Positions 33,945 to 44,893 of a DNA stretch of 64,000 nucleotides are shown here, piece by piece. The notes beneath the pieces are model-generated. The model had not been told where the DNA came from. It made no database searches and saw only the letters and a program-made list of their open reading frames with translations. The translations under genes were made by a program, and so were the position numbers. The stretch lies in contig AP026539.1 of assembly GCA_026075535.2 (NCBI GenBank), positions 9,362,001 through 9,426,000 on the forward strand. The letters run 5' to 3'. Source of the DNA: Tricholoma matsutake. Lineage: Eukaryota; Basidiomycota; Agaricomycetes; Agaricales; Tricholomataceae. The stretch's first letter is position 1. Each line of letters starts with the position of its first letter.

Positions 33945-34185
33945 ATGTTTGTCTTCATGGTGACCTTTGATGTACCTACGCTTGATGCACGTCTTGAAGC
34001 TATTAGGCGACTCTCATCTGAGGAGGTTCAGGATCTTGCTGTTCACACTCTTCCATTGGATCAGCTTCCTCTGGACTATTTGCATCAACTGGATGATGGT
34101 GACCAGACTACAGCCTATCGAGCATCTTGTCTTGCCTGGGCAGTCACTGGTGGGACTCAAGTACCTCGAGAAATACAGCTCCGCT
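33945..34185 (+). pseudogene. ORF interrupted by a hAT-type insertion
   Basis: A frame with TLDARLEAIRRLSSEEVQD and DYLHQLDDGDQTTAYRASCL stops being meaningful at the 8-bp duplication GCTCCGCT. Removing the 34186-35177 insertion and one duplication copy keeps the frame open to TGA at 35224, giving about 94 residues. No family recognised; it may be an exon of a decayed gene. Confidence 0.4.
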
Positions 34186-35177
34186 CAAGGGGGTGTCAGA
34201 AAAAAAATCAAGGATACTAGGTCAAATTTTTTTTTAAGCCATGAAGTGGGAAACTACCTAACTAACCGTGGGAACCACTTTCCTAATAAGGCAACTTAGC
34301 TTACAAATCTTCAGTGACAAAAAAAAACTCTTTGCATCTTGTGGTATCATTTGTGTTGCAGCTGCTTTCACAATGACTTTCTCACTTAGCTTTGGGTGAA
34401 GGTGATGTAGATAAAGTATCTCAGAGGGCCTGTGTCTGTAAAATGATAATAATAATTTACTCTTGGTTGTGTCACATGCATAATTCTGAACTATTTCTTG
34501 AAACCCATCTATTGCAAGTTGAAAACTAGCTTAGATTTACATTTGAATAGCAAGTAATATTGACATGCTGTGTTTAAACAGTTTCTCCACCAAGAATAAA
34601 AGCCAAGTGTGGTTTGAAAGTCAGAAATCAGGACATAACTGCCTGGCAGGTGTGCAGGTGCTATAATTCCTTCCACAACACATTTCAAGCTTCAATTTTG
34701 GTGACAAAAATGACAGTATGATCCTACACATTTAAGTAGATCACCAGAAGATTCTGGCTTGTACTAGTATGTGACTTAAAATTTATCATTGTTCTCCTTT
34801 TTCACAGTAAAATACCCCAGAAAACAAGTTAAATAATATGCTTACTTGATAATCATCTTCTGAGATCATTTATCTGTGAGACTTTCACCCAACAGTAGAC
34901 CAGAAAGTTATTGTAGAAGCAATAAAATGAGCTGCAATGCAGCTGATACTGCAAGATTATATTTGCTCATGTTTATTCACCAAGGGCCAGCTTCATTCAG
35001 TGCAAATATGGTGTTAGAATAGTACAGTATCTGCCCTGTTAGTGTCTCTGTGTTTGTGAGATTGTCAATGTCCCTCTGGCACAAAATTATGCTACCTAAA
35101 ATTTTTTTTTTAACAGCTCGAGGGCTGGACTAACTAACCATCCCTATATGGTAATTTGACCACGTGACACCCCCTTG
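34186..35177. mobile_element. Non-autonomous hAT-type element (992 bp)
   Basis: Terminal inverted repeats CAAGGGGGTGTCA / TGACACCCCCTTG are flanked by a perfect 8-bp duplication GCTCCGCT (34178-34185 and 35178-35185). The CA-rich-G terminus and 8-bp duplication are hAT hallmarks. The inside is AT-rich with poly-T runs near both ends and no coding frame of note, so it would depend on a transposase in trans. Confidence 0.93.
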
Positions 35178-35185
35178 GCTCCGCT

Positions 35186-35842
35186 CTTGTCACAACAGTC
35201 AGGACTCGGATGCACTGATCTTGTGACGAAACATGAACAGGGTTTTCGAGCTGAAAAGATGTTTGGCATTCATCGAGAGTAGTATGTAGCATGATGCAGT
35301 GAACAAACTTCGACAAAGGCCAATACCTCATCGACGCGTCGCGCTCGTGGCAAGATCACGAGACATTCCCAAAAGGGTTATTTACGAAAAGAGGGTGGAC
35401 AACGGACCGTGTTCTTTTTTTAATCGTATGGCAATGGGATTTAAACTCAGTTAAACCAGTCCCTCTACAAGGTATCGACGTCCTCATACTTGTACGAGGG
35501 AGTGGTTACGAGTCTAATGTAATACGTGGTCCGAACATATTCTGACAAACTCCCATGGGAGTTGTTCACAGAACCCTACTTTTAAAGTATAGAACGACAT
35601 TCCAGAATCTGGCGACCCCGTTTTCACGATAAGAGATCGGATCATGCTTGTCGTTCGTAGGCGTCTATCGGCACAGGGAGGTGTTATAATCGTCTAATGA
35701 GTCGAGGGCCCGAAAATAAGAAGATCGATAACACACTTCTTTGGATCGTAGTTGTGCAACCTCCACAAAAGGTTTGTGGCATGTTTCTCATCATGGAAAC
35801 CTTGTTGACGGCACATTACTTTGAGCAGAGGATACATCGTCT
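35186..35842. other. Upstream region of the GTPase gene
   Basis: Begins with the remainder of the interrupted ORF (to 35226), then CpG-containing DNA unlike the neighbouring repeats. No other gene recognised; probably the promoter of the gene at 35843. Confidence 0.5.
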
Positions 35843-36706
35843 ATGCCTCCAACTCCAAACGTCATTTTATTTGGGGAGTCGGGGTCGGGGAAAAGTTCGA
35901 TTATCAACATGGTCGCCGGAAACTCAGTTGCAGCGGTTTCTAGCAGCATCCATGGTTGCACATTTACGAGCGAGCGTTACGCAGTGAACATCCTAGGCTC
36001 GATGTTCAATCTCTACGATACCGCCGGACTTGGTGCGGGAGATGTGGGAATCGTCCCTGGAAACGAGGCAATTGTCCAGCTCTTCCGACTGCTGAAGAGC
36101 CTAGACACTGGCGTAAACCTCCTCGTCTTTTGCATGCGAGGTGCTCCGAGTCGAATCAAGGATGCCGCGCATAACTGGCGTCTGTTCCACGAGATCATCT
36201 GTCGCAATCAAGTCCCCATTATTATGGCCATTACAGGGCTGGAGCAGGAGGTGGTGATGGATGAATGGTGGGTGCGGAACAAGAGCGCTTTCCAGCAGTA
36301 CGGTATGTATCCTCAGGGCGTCGGATGTATCACAGCAACCCAGGGAAAGCATGTTGAACATGTCCCACAACCACCCAAGGCTTTCAGGCATCCTGGAGAG
36401 TCTCCGAGTCCTGTACCTGTACCTGTTGCATATAGTCTAGATGATGAATATCAGGAGTCGAGGGAGAAGATGAGGCGATTGTTGAGAGCACATCACCTGG
36501 AGACGCCGTGGAGGATGCAGTCGACTGAATGGTTCTCAACGGTTGTGAATGTCACGTATTCGAGCGGAACTTGGCCATGGAGCCGAACGAAGGAGCATAG
36601 GACGGTCGAGACTGTAGTTGGACCCGGGATAAGGCAGCTGGTGGATCGTTGTGAAATGACGGAGGACGAAGCGACGCATTTGGGGGATATGCTTTCCGAG
36701 GCGTAA
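35843..36706 (+). CDS. AIG1/G-domain-like P-loop GTPase
   Basis: Single-exon 287-residue protein. The Walker A/G1 loop is FGESGSGKSS (residues 10-19). A G2-like Thr lies in HGCTFTS. G3 is YDTAGLGAG (about residue 58). A LLVFCMRG strand precedes the usual G4 position, which reads ITGLE (about residue 132) rather than NKxD/TKxD, so base specificity may be relaxed. A WW-containing helix (VMDEWWVRNKSAF) and a C-terminal extension (WSRTKEHRTVETVVGPG) follow. Many Agaricomycetes carry expanded families of such small GTPases, related to AIG1/IAN proteins; their cellular role is largely unknown. It begins at the first ATG in frame, ends TAA, has no lesions and keeps many CpGs, in contrast to the repeats on both sides. 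Confidence 0.88.
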   Translation: MPPTPNVILFGESGSGKSSIINMVAGNSVAAVSSSIHGCTFTSERYAVNILGSMFNLYDTAGLGAGDVGIVPGNEAIVQLFRLLKSLDTGVNLLVFCMRGAPSRIKDAAHNWRLFHEIICRNQVPIIMAITGLEQEVVMDEWWVRNKSAFQQYGMYPQGVGCITATQGKHVEHVPQPPKAFRHPGESPSPVPVPVAYSLDDEYQESREKMRRLLRAHHLETPWRMQSTEWFSTVVNVTYSSGTWPWSRTKEHRTVETVVGPGIRQLVDRCEMTEDEATHLGDMLSEA

Positions 36707-36994
36707 TCTCGGCCCTTTCATATATTTTACCCGTTCGTCGACTACATTGTCGAACAACTTAAGATTCTACTTGTTAGTCCAACTGCGAGGCGTGATTGAT
36801 TTAAATCAAGGCCGAGGTATTCCGCAGAGCATCCGTTCCAAAAGTCTTTTCCGATGGTCCTGTTGGATTATATAATCTGTCACTGCTTAATCAGTGCTTA
36901 ACAGACCATAGTTTGCACACACACACAAGTGATGTGATAGTTGTAGCAATCTGTGTCTGGTTATATGGTATCCTTGTTCTGTTGAACCCTATAA
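36707..36994. other. 3' flank of the GTPase gene
   Basis: No gene seen. AT-rich DNA with an (AC) run at about 36917-36927. Confidence 0.5.
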
Positions 36995-37067
36995 GACCTG
37001 ATAGCTCAGTTGGTCAGAGCATTTGGTATATGTCCAGGAGGGCCTGGGTTCAATCCCCAGTCTGGTC
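36995..37067 (+). tRNA. tRNA-like sequence (decayed tRNA or SINE head)
   Basis: 73 nt folds as a tRNA: acceptor GACCTGA with TCTGGTC (six of seven pairs), D arm GCTCAGTTGGTCAGAGC, T arm CTGGG-TTCAATC-CCCAG. The anticodon arm is poor: the stem TTTGG/CCAGG leaves the loop TATATGT, with A where the invariant U33 should be. A functional tRNA is therefore unlikely. It has good internal A and B boxes, as in tRNA-derived SINEs. Confidence 0.5.
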
Positions 37068-37199
37068 ATCTTTTCTGTTTAATAGGTCCAAGTTCTTACC
37101 ATAACTGGTTCCCCTTATTGATGGCGGATGCACTTAGACAGATCTTACTGATTCTCGGGTATGTTTAAACGAGCTTATGACCCATGCTTGTGTGTACAT

Positions 37200-37560
37200 T
37201 ACACAATGTTTCATCCGACTGCAGCCATACAACTGTTTAGTTGAATTAAATTGATGACTAAAGACACCACACTCGTGTTGCTCGTGTAGTGTGTTAGAGT
37301 AGTATGCAGCAAGTCTCAATAACTTGCTCTCACCCACCTAATTAATTAGTGGTTTAAGTAAAGACACAACACTCGCGTTGCAACTTGCTCGTGTTGTGTC
37401 TTGAGTAGTCTGGGGCATGTCCTAAAACCTACTGTTAGAAATTGGTATTGAGTGGTTAGAGACTTTATTGCAAACTTGTACTGCAGGCAATATAACTGTT
37501 TAGTTGAATTAAACTGTTAAACCACACTTGTGTTGCTTGTGTTGTGTCTTGAATAGTATG
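37200..37560. repeat. Imperfect direct repeats with palindromes
   Basis: The unit AACTGTTTAGTTGAATTAAA occurs near 37220 and 37493, each time followed by a hairpin-forming ACACTCGTGTTGCTCGTGT-like block. At 37363-37400 the palindrome has perfect 10-bp arms GACACAACAC / GTGTTGTGTC. It lies just outside the end of the Helitron coding region and could include its terminal hairpin; that is inference. Confidence 0.55.
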
Positions 37561-38240
37561 GGAAGTGTTAAAAATGTGTGATTAGAAATTGTTATTGACT
37601 TGTTATTGACTTATTACTGAGTTCATTACAAATATTTATTGACCTGTTATGTTGATTACAAATTGTTATTGAGTGATCAGAGACTTGATTACAAATATTT
37701 ATCGACTTGTGACCTCATTACAAAGTTGTATTGACTTGTTATGGACTTGTTGCTGACATTACAAACTTGTATTGATATTGACTTGTATTGACTTGTTATT
37801 ACAGACTTCATTACAAATTTGTATTGACTTGTTATTGACTTGTTACAGACTTGATTACAAATATCTATTGACTTTTTACTGATTCATTATAAACTTGTAT
37901 TGACTTGTTATTGACTTGTTACTAACTTGATTACAGATATTTATTGACCTGTTACTGACTTCATTACAAACTTGTATTGACTTGTTATTGACTTGTTACA
38001 CTTGATTACAGATATTTATTGACTTGTTACTGATTCATTATAAACTTGTATTGACTTGTTCTTGACTTGTTACTAACTTGATTACAGATATTTATTGACC
38101 TGTTACTGACTTCATTACAAACTTGTATTGACTTGTTATTGACTTGTTACACTTGATTACAAATATTTATTGACTTGTTACTGATTCATTATAAACTTGT
38201 ATTGACTTGTTATTGACTTGTTACTGCCTTCATTGACATT
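37555..38240. repeat. AT-rich tandem repeat with higher-order structure
   Basis: Built from TTGTATTGACTTGTTATTGACTTG-like units. Longer composite units alternate TTACTGATTCATTATAAACTTG with TTACTGACTTCATTACAAACTTG, and ATATTTATTGACCTG with ATATTTATTGACTTG. The composite pattern repeats at least twice between 37880 and 38220, indicating local unequal exchange or replication slippage. Confidence 0.85.
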
Positions 38241-38413
38241 CTATTTTGAAAACCTGCCCTCAAGTCTTCTCAAATTAAAAATTTCAATCCCTTTATTCAA
38301 TCCAAGTACATTTCAAAATCTATTTCTAATCAAGTCTAATTCTAAATGCAAATCTATGTTAATATCTATCTTAGTTTCCACTTCTTCCAAATATTTTCAG
38401 TTACTCACCTTTA

Positions 38414-41400
38414 CTAAACAACTCTATTCAACACTTCTTTGTAAACAATGTTGGCTGTTTTGCTATCAACTTTGTTTTCATTCAATACCACCTTTATTCT
38501 TGATCCAGAGGTACACCTTGAGAGTGCAACATAGAGCTGCCCATGTGAAAATACTGGTGTCTGCAAATCAAGTCCAACATTTGTTGATATTCATAGAAAA
38601 TGCCAAATGAACTGGAAACTGATGTCAACAGAGGGGCACTGGCAAGTTCTGTGCTGAAGGCTCCAATGTGATGTGAGGAATCAATACAACATTTCCTGCA
38701 AACTTGGTATCACCACTAATAATCCTGCACCTCAACACCCTTGCTCTGGTTTCAAGCAAGATTAGCTGAGTTCCATTGCAAAGACCCATTGAGACATTCA
38801 GATTGTGTAAGAGCATAATAGGACAGCCAACCTTGAGTGCAAGCCTGGAAAGTGGAAGGCCACTTGCTTTGAGAGAGTTTAGATACTCTGTTGGATAGGG
38901 CTGGTAGTTATGGAGCTCCTGCTCTCTCAAGGAGACTGTATCTGCACTGTTGAAATTCTGCTCTGCTCCAGGAAACTTGGTGAGGAGTAGAGTGTTGATG
39001 AGATCTACATTGTCATTTGTGCAGGATAGAATGGTCCTATCCAAGTAGTATTGATCTGGGTGGTTGAGTTGATCAATTGTTGGATAGGTAGCATTGATGA
39101 GAGCTTGCATGGTATTGTCATGGCAAAGCATATGCTGTGGAATTTCCAAGGTGTCTGCAGCTGTGCCAGCACCAATATGCAAGAGCCAGGCAGCATGTGC
39201 ATTATTTTCAGGAGTCCTGTCAAGTCACATGTTGTGCTGCAAGTGGTAGACCTTGATGCGCTGCCAGAGCACACTGCATCTGATGGATGAAGATATGATC
39301 TGCTCTCTGGTACCCCTTGGAATAACAGGTAGGGTCTGTCTGAAGTCACCTCCAAACAACACAGTGATACCACCAAAAGGAATATTCTTCTTCTTGAGAT
39401 CACAGATGGTGTGGTCAACTGCATCTGTGGCATACTTGTGCTGCATAGGAACTTCATCCCAGATGATGATAGAAGTTTGATCAATGAGCTGGTGCAATTC
39501 TGAACCTCTGGGTATTCTGCAAGTGGAGGCCTCATCAAGCTCAATTGGAATTCTGAATGTAGAATGTGCTGTTCGACCACCATGCAGAAGCAATGCAGTG
39601 ATTCCAGATGATGCAACACAGAGAGTTATTTTTCCTTGAGCATGAACAGCTGCTGCAATAGTGTTGCAGACAAAAGTCTTGCCACAGCCTCCAGCACTAT
39701 GGACAAACATCAGTGCTCCCTTGTCATTGTTGACAGAATCCAATGTGGCATCATAGACCTTTATTTGGTGATGATTGAAAAGCTGGACATTGTGAGCAAC
39801 AATGGTGGCCAACTGGTCAACATTGTAGTCCCTTCGTTCCTGTAAAAGCCTATTGCCTGGAACATCAATATGCCAATTGCCTGTGATGGCAGGCATGTCT
39901 GGAAATTGGCTGAGAAGCCTGTCTGATTTGATAAGAATCTTGTTGATGAGATGCAAGCCATACATGTAAACCTCCTCCTCATCAAACTGCTTGTTTGGAT
40001 AGATGGCCTGGAGCTTGACTCTGAGGTCATCACAGATGTAATGTCTGAACTGCTGCCACAGAATGCCAGGAGATGTTGGATTGCAATGGAGAAGAATGAT
40101 GGCAAAGAGTGATCTGAGAGATGAACCAAGTTGCATCTGACTTGCCTCTGTAAGACACTGTACCCACTCTTGGTCATCCTGCAAGAGACCCAATGCAACA
40201 CATGCCTGCTTGAATGTGTCATGGACTATGCCATCAACTGTGTGCAAGTGCTGGAATGATGTTGCACCTGTGACAACAGTAAGGAGCATCCTGAGATAGA
40301 ATCTCTCACCCTGGGCAGGAGAAGCAAAGTACATTCTGCCAATGGCAGGTTGACCATGCTGCCTTGGGCTGCACTGCTTCTTTTTCTGATCATAAACCCA
40401 TGCTCGAGGAAAGTTTTGGTAGGTGATAGTGCATGCTGCCTCATATTTTCTGTTGGCTTCAAACCAAGCAGTGAGACATGTGATCCTAGAAGTACCCCTT
40501 TCCAAAACCTCATCAATGTTGTCCTCTGCAGTGAAGTATAAGTTTGCTCATCTGGGAGATGGACTGGCAGATGATAGACATGAGGGGACTCTGCATGCAT
40601 GGCAAACTCATTTATATGCCAGCAGCTTTCAACGGATCCAATGTAACGTGCATCAAGATACTCCTTGATCTCATCTCTGTTTTGATCCATGATCTCAAGT
40701 GTGGTCCTGTCATGGCCTTTGTAGATGTACTTGTGAATGTACTTGACTGCCTCAACAGAAGAACAGATCTCAACATTGATGTGACAGTTGTATCTGAGAA
40801 ATGAAGAAACTGTCAATAAACCAACATTTTGAAATTCAAATAAGAATTTCTTACTTTGCAGACAGATAAGGATTGTATGGGACAACATCCCTGTTGTCAT
40901 AGACATGGCCATTTTTCTCCACAGTTCTACCATTATTGGGTCTGACATAATCTGGATAGCCATTTTCAGCAAAGAGAGTATGTTCCCAAAACTATTTTGG
41001 ATATCGCTTGCTGCACTTTTTGTCTACCATGCAAGGAGCATTGGGTTTAGCATCACCACAGGGACCATGAAGCATGCAAGTGGTTACAGTTTCATACAGC
41101 AAAGGCTGTGTGATTGGATCAGGAAGTTGAGCTGATACTATAGAGTCAATGTCATGGACATCATGTATTTTATCAGCAGGATCAAGAAATGTAAGGAGGT
41201 GCATGTGAGGAAGGCCTCTCTTTTGAAACTCAATGGTATGGATGTGTGCAGCCACTTTACCAAAAATGCCATTTTTTATATCCTTGAGCAAGGCATTCTT
41301 TTTCTGCTCAAACACATGTGCCACAATATCTGGTCTGTCAGAGGCTGCTTGTTGTCTTCTATGTGCAGTAGAACCTGCTTGTGGAGGTTCCTCCTGCAAG

Positions 41401-44299
41401 AGAGCATCCTGTATTTCTGGCCACTTTGGATTGGCTGTCATAGTGAGAAAGATATCTGGCTTGTTGAATGCCCAACAAATGGCCATGGAATCCTGGAAGA
41501 GTTGATTCATCTGCCTTTCACTGCCTATATGGGATGATGGAAGAATGATACGACTGCCATGATTTTCCAGATTGATGTTTTCATCACGGTCACCCATTGC
41601 AGCATCCCTCAATCCAGAATAGACATCTGCCCTGATTTCTTTTTGGTGGTGTCTGATCCAGTTCAAATTGTTCTGCTCAATAGATGCCCAAGCATCTACA
41701 ACATACTGTTGCAAGAGGTTTCCACCCCACAGCAATGGTGGCTGCTCTCCTGGCCTTGAATGCAACTGATAAGAATAGTAGCATCTCTGACTGACATTGG
41801 GAGCCCTTCTTCTTCCACCTGCACCTTGCTGTGCTGGTATATCCTTGTGCCAGCCATCTTTACCATGTGGAAATAGCAGCACATACTGCAGAGAAGAATA
41901 AGATGGATGCAACTGGCTGATGCACTGCAGGCCTCCACCATGCAACCTGAGAATAATGTCTCTGTGGTCAGACCGTTCCTCTGAGCCATCACCTGGAATG
42001 ATAGCAGTAACCTCATCATTGGCAGTAGGCAGATTATACCGATGCAAATCCTGGTTCCTGTCTGCTCTAAGCCATATAGTGACATTCTGTTGTTCATCAG
42101 CAGGCTTTTCTCTCATAATTTGAAAGGCCTGCTTATATAGAGGAACATAAGGATGTGTATCATGGAGCATGGCCTGGAGCTGAGTCATGATCACGGAGTT
42201 CAGGTTGTCATTTTGTTGTTGACGAAGGTGAAGCTGTGCAATAGGATCATGGATGTAGAGTTGAGCAAAGACTGCAGGCTCTCCAGGAGGTGGCATGAGT
42301 GCTCCAGAAAGATGGTGAAGATCACCTTGAATCCAAAAGCTGTATGGTCCTGATGTATGGGTTACAGCATGGTCCACCTTGACACCCAAAGATGTAAATG
42401 CAAATGCAGCATTATACTGTCTGATGTTGGCTTTGAATTCCTTTGCCAAGGGACTTTTGCCACACAACAGATCTCACAATGCAGCTGGAGCAGGTTGGAA
42501 TGGTGGCAGCTGTATTTGTCCCTGTAAGCAGCAGCTTCCAAACTTTGGTACAGCTCATGTAGACTTTGTCAGCTTTTCACAGTCAAAATGCAAGGCATGG
42601 CAGTGTGGACACTCCACATTCATGGGTCTAAGTGAATGTCTGTAAAGTGGCTCCTGATAAGGTGCATGGGCTGGTGGTAATGGCCTTGCAGGTGCAGGTG
42701 GATGAGCTGGAAATTGGAGAGGTGGCAATACAGGTGCATATGGTAATGGAGCATGTCCAAGTGGTGATGCAGGTGGATGAGGAGCTGGAAATTGGAGAGG
42801 TGGCAACACAGGTGCACATGGTAATGGAGCATGTCCAAGTGGTGAAGGAGATTGCATTGGAGAAGGTGGCAATGAAGGTGCTAGCACTGGTGATGAGGAT
42901 TGTGGAGGAGAAGATGGCAATGAAGCTGGAAATTGCAATGGTGACACTCTTCCAAATTCATCATATTCATCTTCAGGAGAAGAGGGAAATTGCAAAGGTG
43001 ACACTCTTCCAAATTCATCATACTCATCTGCTGACAATGGAGATTGGATAGGTGAAAAGGGAAACTGCAAAGGTGACACTCTTCCAAATTCATCATATTC
43101 CTCCTCCTCCTCAGATTCCTCCTCTTCCATTTCCCTTGTCAAAGCAATTTCATTATTCCTCTGCTCCTCATACTCAGCAGCCAATGCTGCAGCCATCTCT
43201 CTATCAGTCTCAATTTGTTTAGCCTGTGCAGCTACCTGTGCCCGATATTCATCAACCCGAGTACTGGACATGTTGTTTGCCAATTGATCCAACCTCATCA
43301 TTCTTTGTTGCAAATTCCTATCTTCAATAGATATGCATTGCAACTCTTCCTGCTCATCCATCTGGACTTGCTCCTCTGCATGCCATTCATTTCTCCACAT
43401 CTGATGCATGTTCTGAACCCACTGCTGTTGACGCCTATTGTGTTCCTGCAATGCTGCTTGTACATCAATATGCCTTGGTGGATCATGATATAGTGGTTCA
43501 ACAGCTAAAGCAGCTTGCATCTCAATCTCCTGATCTTCCAGCTGCTGTAAGTGTAGATAATACTGTCTAGCTGCCTCTGCTTCAGCAGCTTGCTCCTGCT
43601 CAGCAAGCTGCTATAACATTCTCTCCCTAGCAGCAGCAGCATCAGCTGTTCTCCTTTCCTCAGCCATCTGCTGTAACACTTCCTGCTGATATTGCCTGGC
43701 TGCCTCTGCCTGTTGTTGCAACTCCAGAATATGTGCATTGTAATCTGCATTTCTTTCCCTCAATGCAATATGTCCTCTATGCAGATTGTTAAATGCAGGA
43801 TCAGCCTGAACACCTGAAATGGTATGCAATAGTCCCAATCCTCTCCCTCTCCCTCTCCCTCTCCCCTTCTTGTGTGAAGTTGTGGTTCAGGTGGAACCAC
43901 AGGAACAGGATTGGCCAATGGTGCATCCCACCCCACTGGCAGCTGAACTTGTGGTATAGCAGCTGCTACATTTGACCCTAACCCAACCATGCCAACACCA
44001 CTTCCCCTAGGAGCACTCCTGAATTGCATAGGTCCAGGTGCAACAACAGGCAGTGGGAATTCCCTTGGAGCATTCCAATCAGCAGGCATTTTCACCTGAG
44101 GTATTTGAGCAGCCAATGCAGCTCCATAGTTCAGAGGGACAATGTCCTCAGAATGTGTAGACACCCTAATTCTGCCCCTCCTTTCATCAGGATTGGTCAT
44201 TTGTAACCTTTCCAAATGGTCTGCAGCTCTAATTCTAGCCCTTTCACCTTCTGGAGTAGAAGGTCTATTCTGATTCCTGCAAAGACCATAAATCATCAA
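38414..44299 (-). pseudogene. Helitron Rep/Pif1 helicase protein with low-complexity N-terminal region
   Basis: Reads leftward. The N-terminal part (44299-42555) is Gln/Glu-rich coiled coil, then three copies of YDEFGRVSPLQFP and two of PLGHAPLPxAPVLPPLQFPA, then a CPHCHALHFDC zinc motif. The Rep domain has FLTMTANPKWPEIQDAL, the HUH motif GLPHMHLLTFLDP (about 41190) and a Tyr region VKYIHKYIYKGHD (about 40735). The Pif1-type helicase has Walker A SAGGCGKTF (about 39690), DEVPM and GGDFRQTLPVIPRG. The end ([14 protein letters not shown], then [20 protein letters not shown]) is at 38414. Helitron Rep nicks and joins ssDNA for rolling-circle transposition. Lesions: TGA at 42555 and 42474 and at about 38625, all at expected Arg; a frame slip in a CTCTCC repeat at about 43850; a TAG at 43612; and a deletion near 38590. 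Exact Helitron ends were not found. Confidence 0.92.
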
Positions 44300-44539
44300 T
44301 CATTATAGGATTTAACAACACAGCTTACATTGTTTAATGAAAGTGTGCTCAATAACAATTGCTTAATGACCAACAATAACAGTCTGTGCAACACAGCTGA
44401 TGTAAGGTCAACAACAACTCCTTAACAGGCAATTGAGATAACACTCACAGTATAACTCAACAATGTTGTAGTTCCAATTGCTCAATAGCCAATTGCAACA
44501 GTTTTTATAATGATAATCATAAATTTGCTTATTGATAAT
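44300..44539. other. DNA between Helitron gene and hAT MITE
   Basis: AT-rich with the repeated phrase CAATTGC / CAACAACT. The 5' end of the Helitron may lie here, but no TC terminus can be fixed. Ends with the 8-bp duplication TTGATAAT (44532-44539). Confidence 0.45.
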
Positions 44540-44885
44540 TAGTGATGTGCAGGGCCTGGCCTGTGACAAAGCCTGTGACAAAGCCTGCAAAAGCCCGACT
44601 GCTGTGATGCAGCCATGGTCACTGGCTGGTCCAAAATGTGACAAATTCTGAATCAGGCTGATCGGCTGAGTCCAAATCCAAAACCACATATTGAGAAATA
44701 TTGATTTAAAATTTCCATGTTTGGTATTTTTAAGATTTTCTTCCAGATTCATCATCAGCATCAATAAACAAGCCTAAATATGGTTTTACTTTTTGTGTCT
44801 AGCAGGAGTTGCCACCGCCAGAGCGTTTGGGCTTTCCAGGGCTTGTGACAGGCCTGTGACCAAGCTGGGCCCTGCACATCACTAT
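44540..44885. mobile_element. hAT-type MITE (346 bp)
   Basis: Terminal inverted repeats TAGTGATGTGCAGGGCC / GGCCCTGCACATCACTA, 17 bp, perfect, with a perfect 8-bp duplication TTGATAAT on both sides (44532-44539, 44886-44893). Subterminal direct repeats of GCCTGTGACAAAG are likely transposase-binding sites. No coding frame. Confidence 0.95.
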
Positions 44886-44893
44886 TGATAATA

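Noticed and set aside
37555..38240. CRISPR-like array
   Set aside because: Repeat units are contiguous and variable, with no unique spacers, and the genome is eukaryotic.
43838..43865. CTCTCC microsatellite as a functional element
   Set aside because: It encodes Gly-Glu repeats of the Helitron protein and explains the local frame slip; no other role needed.
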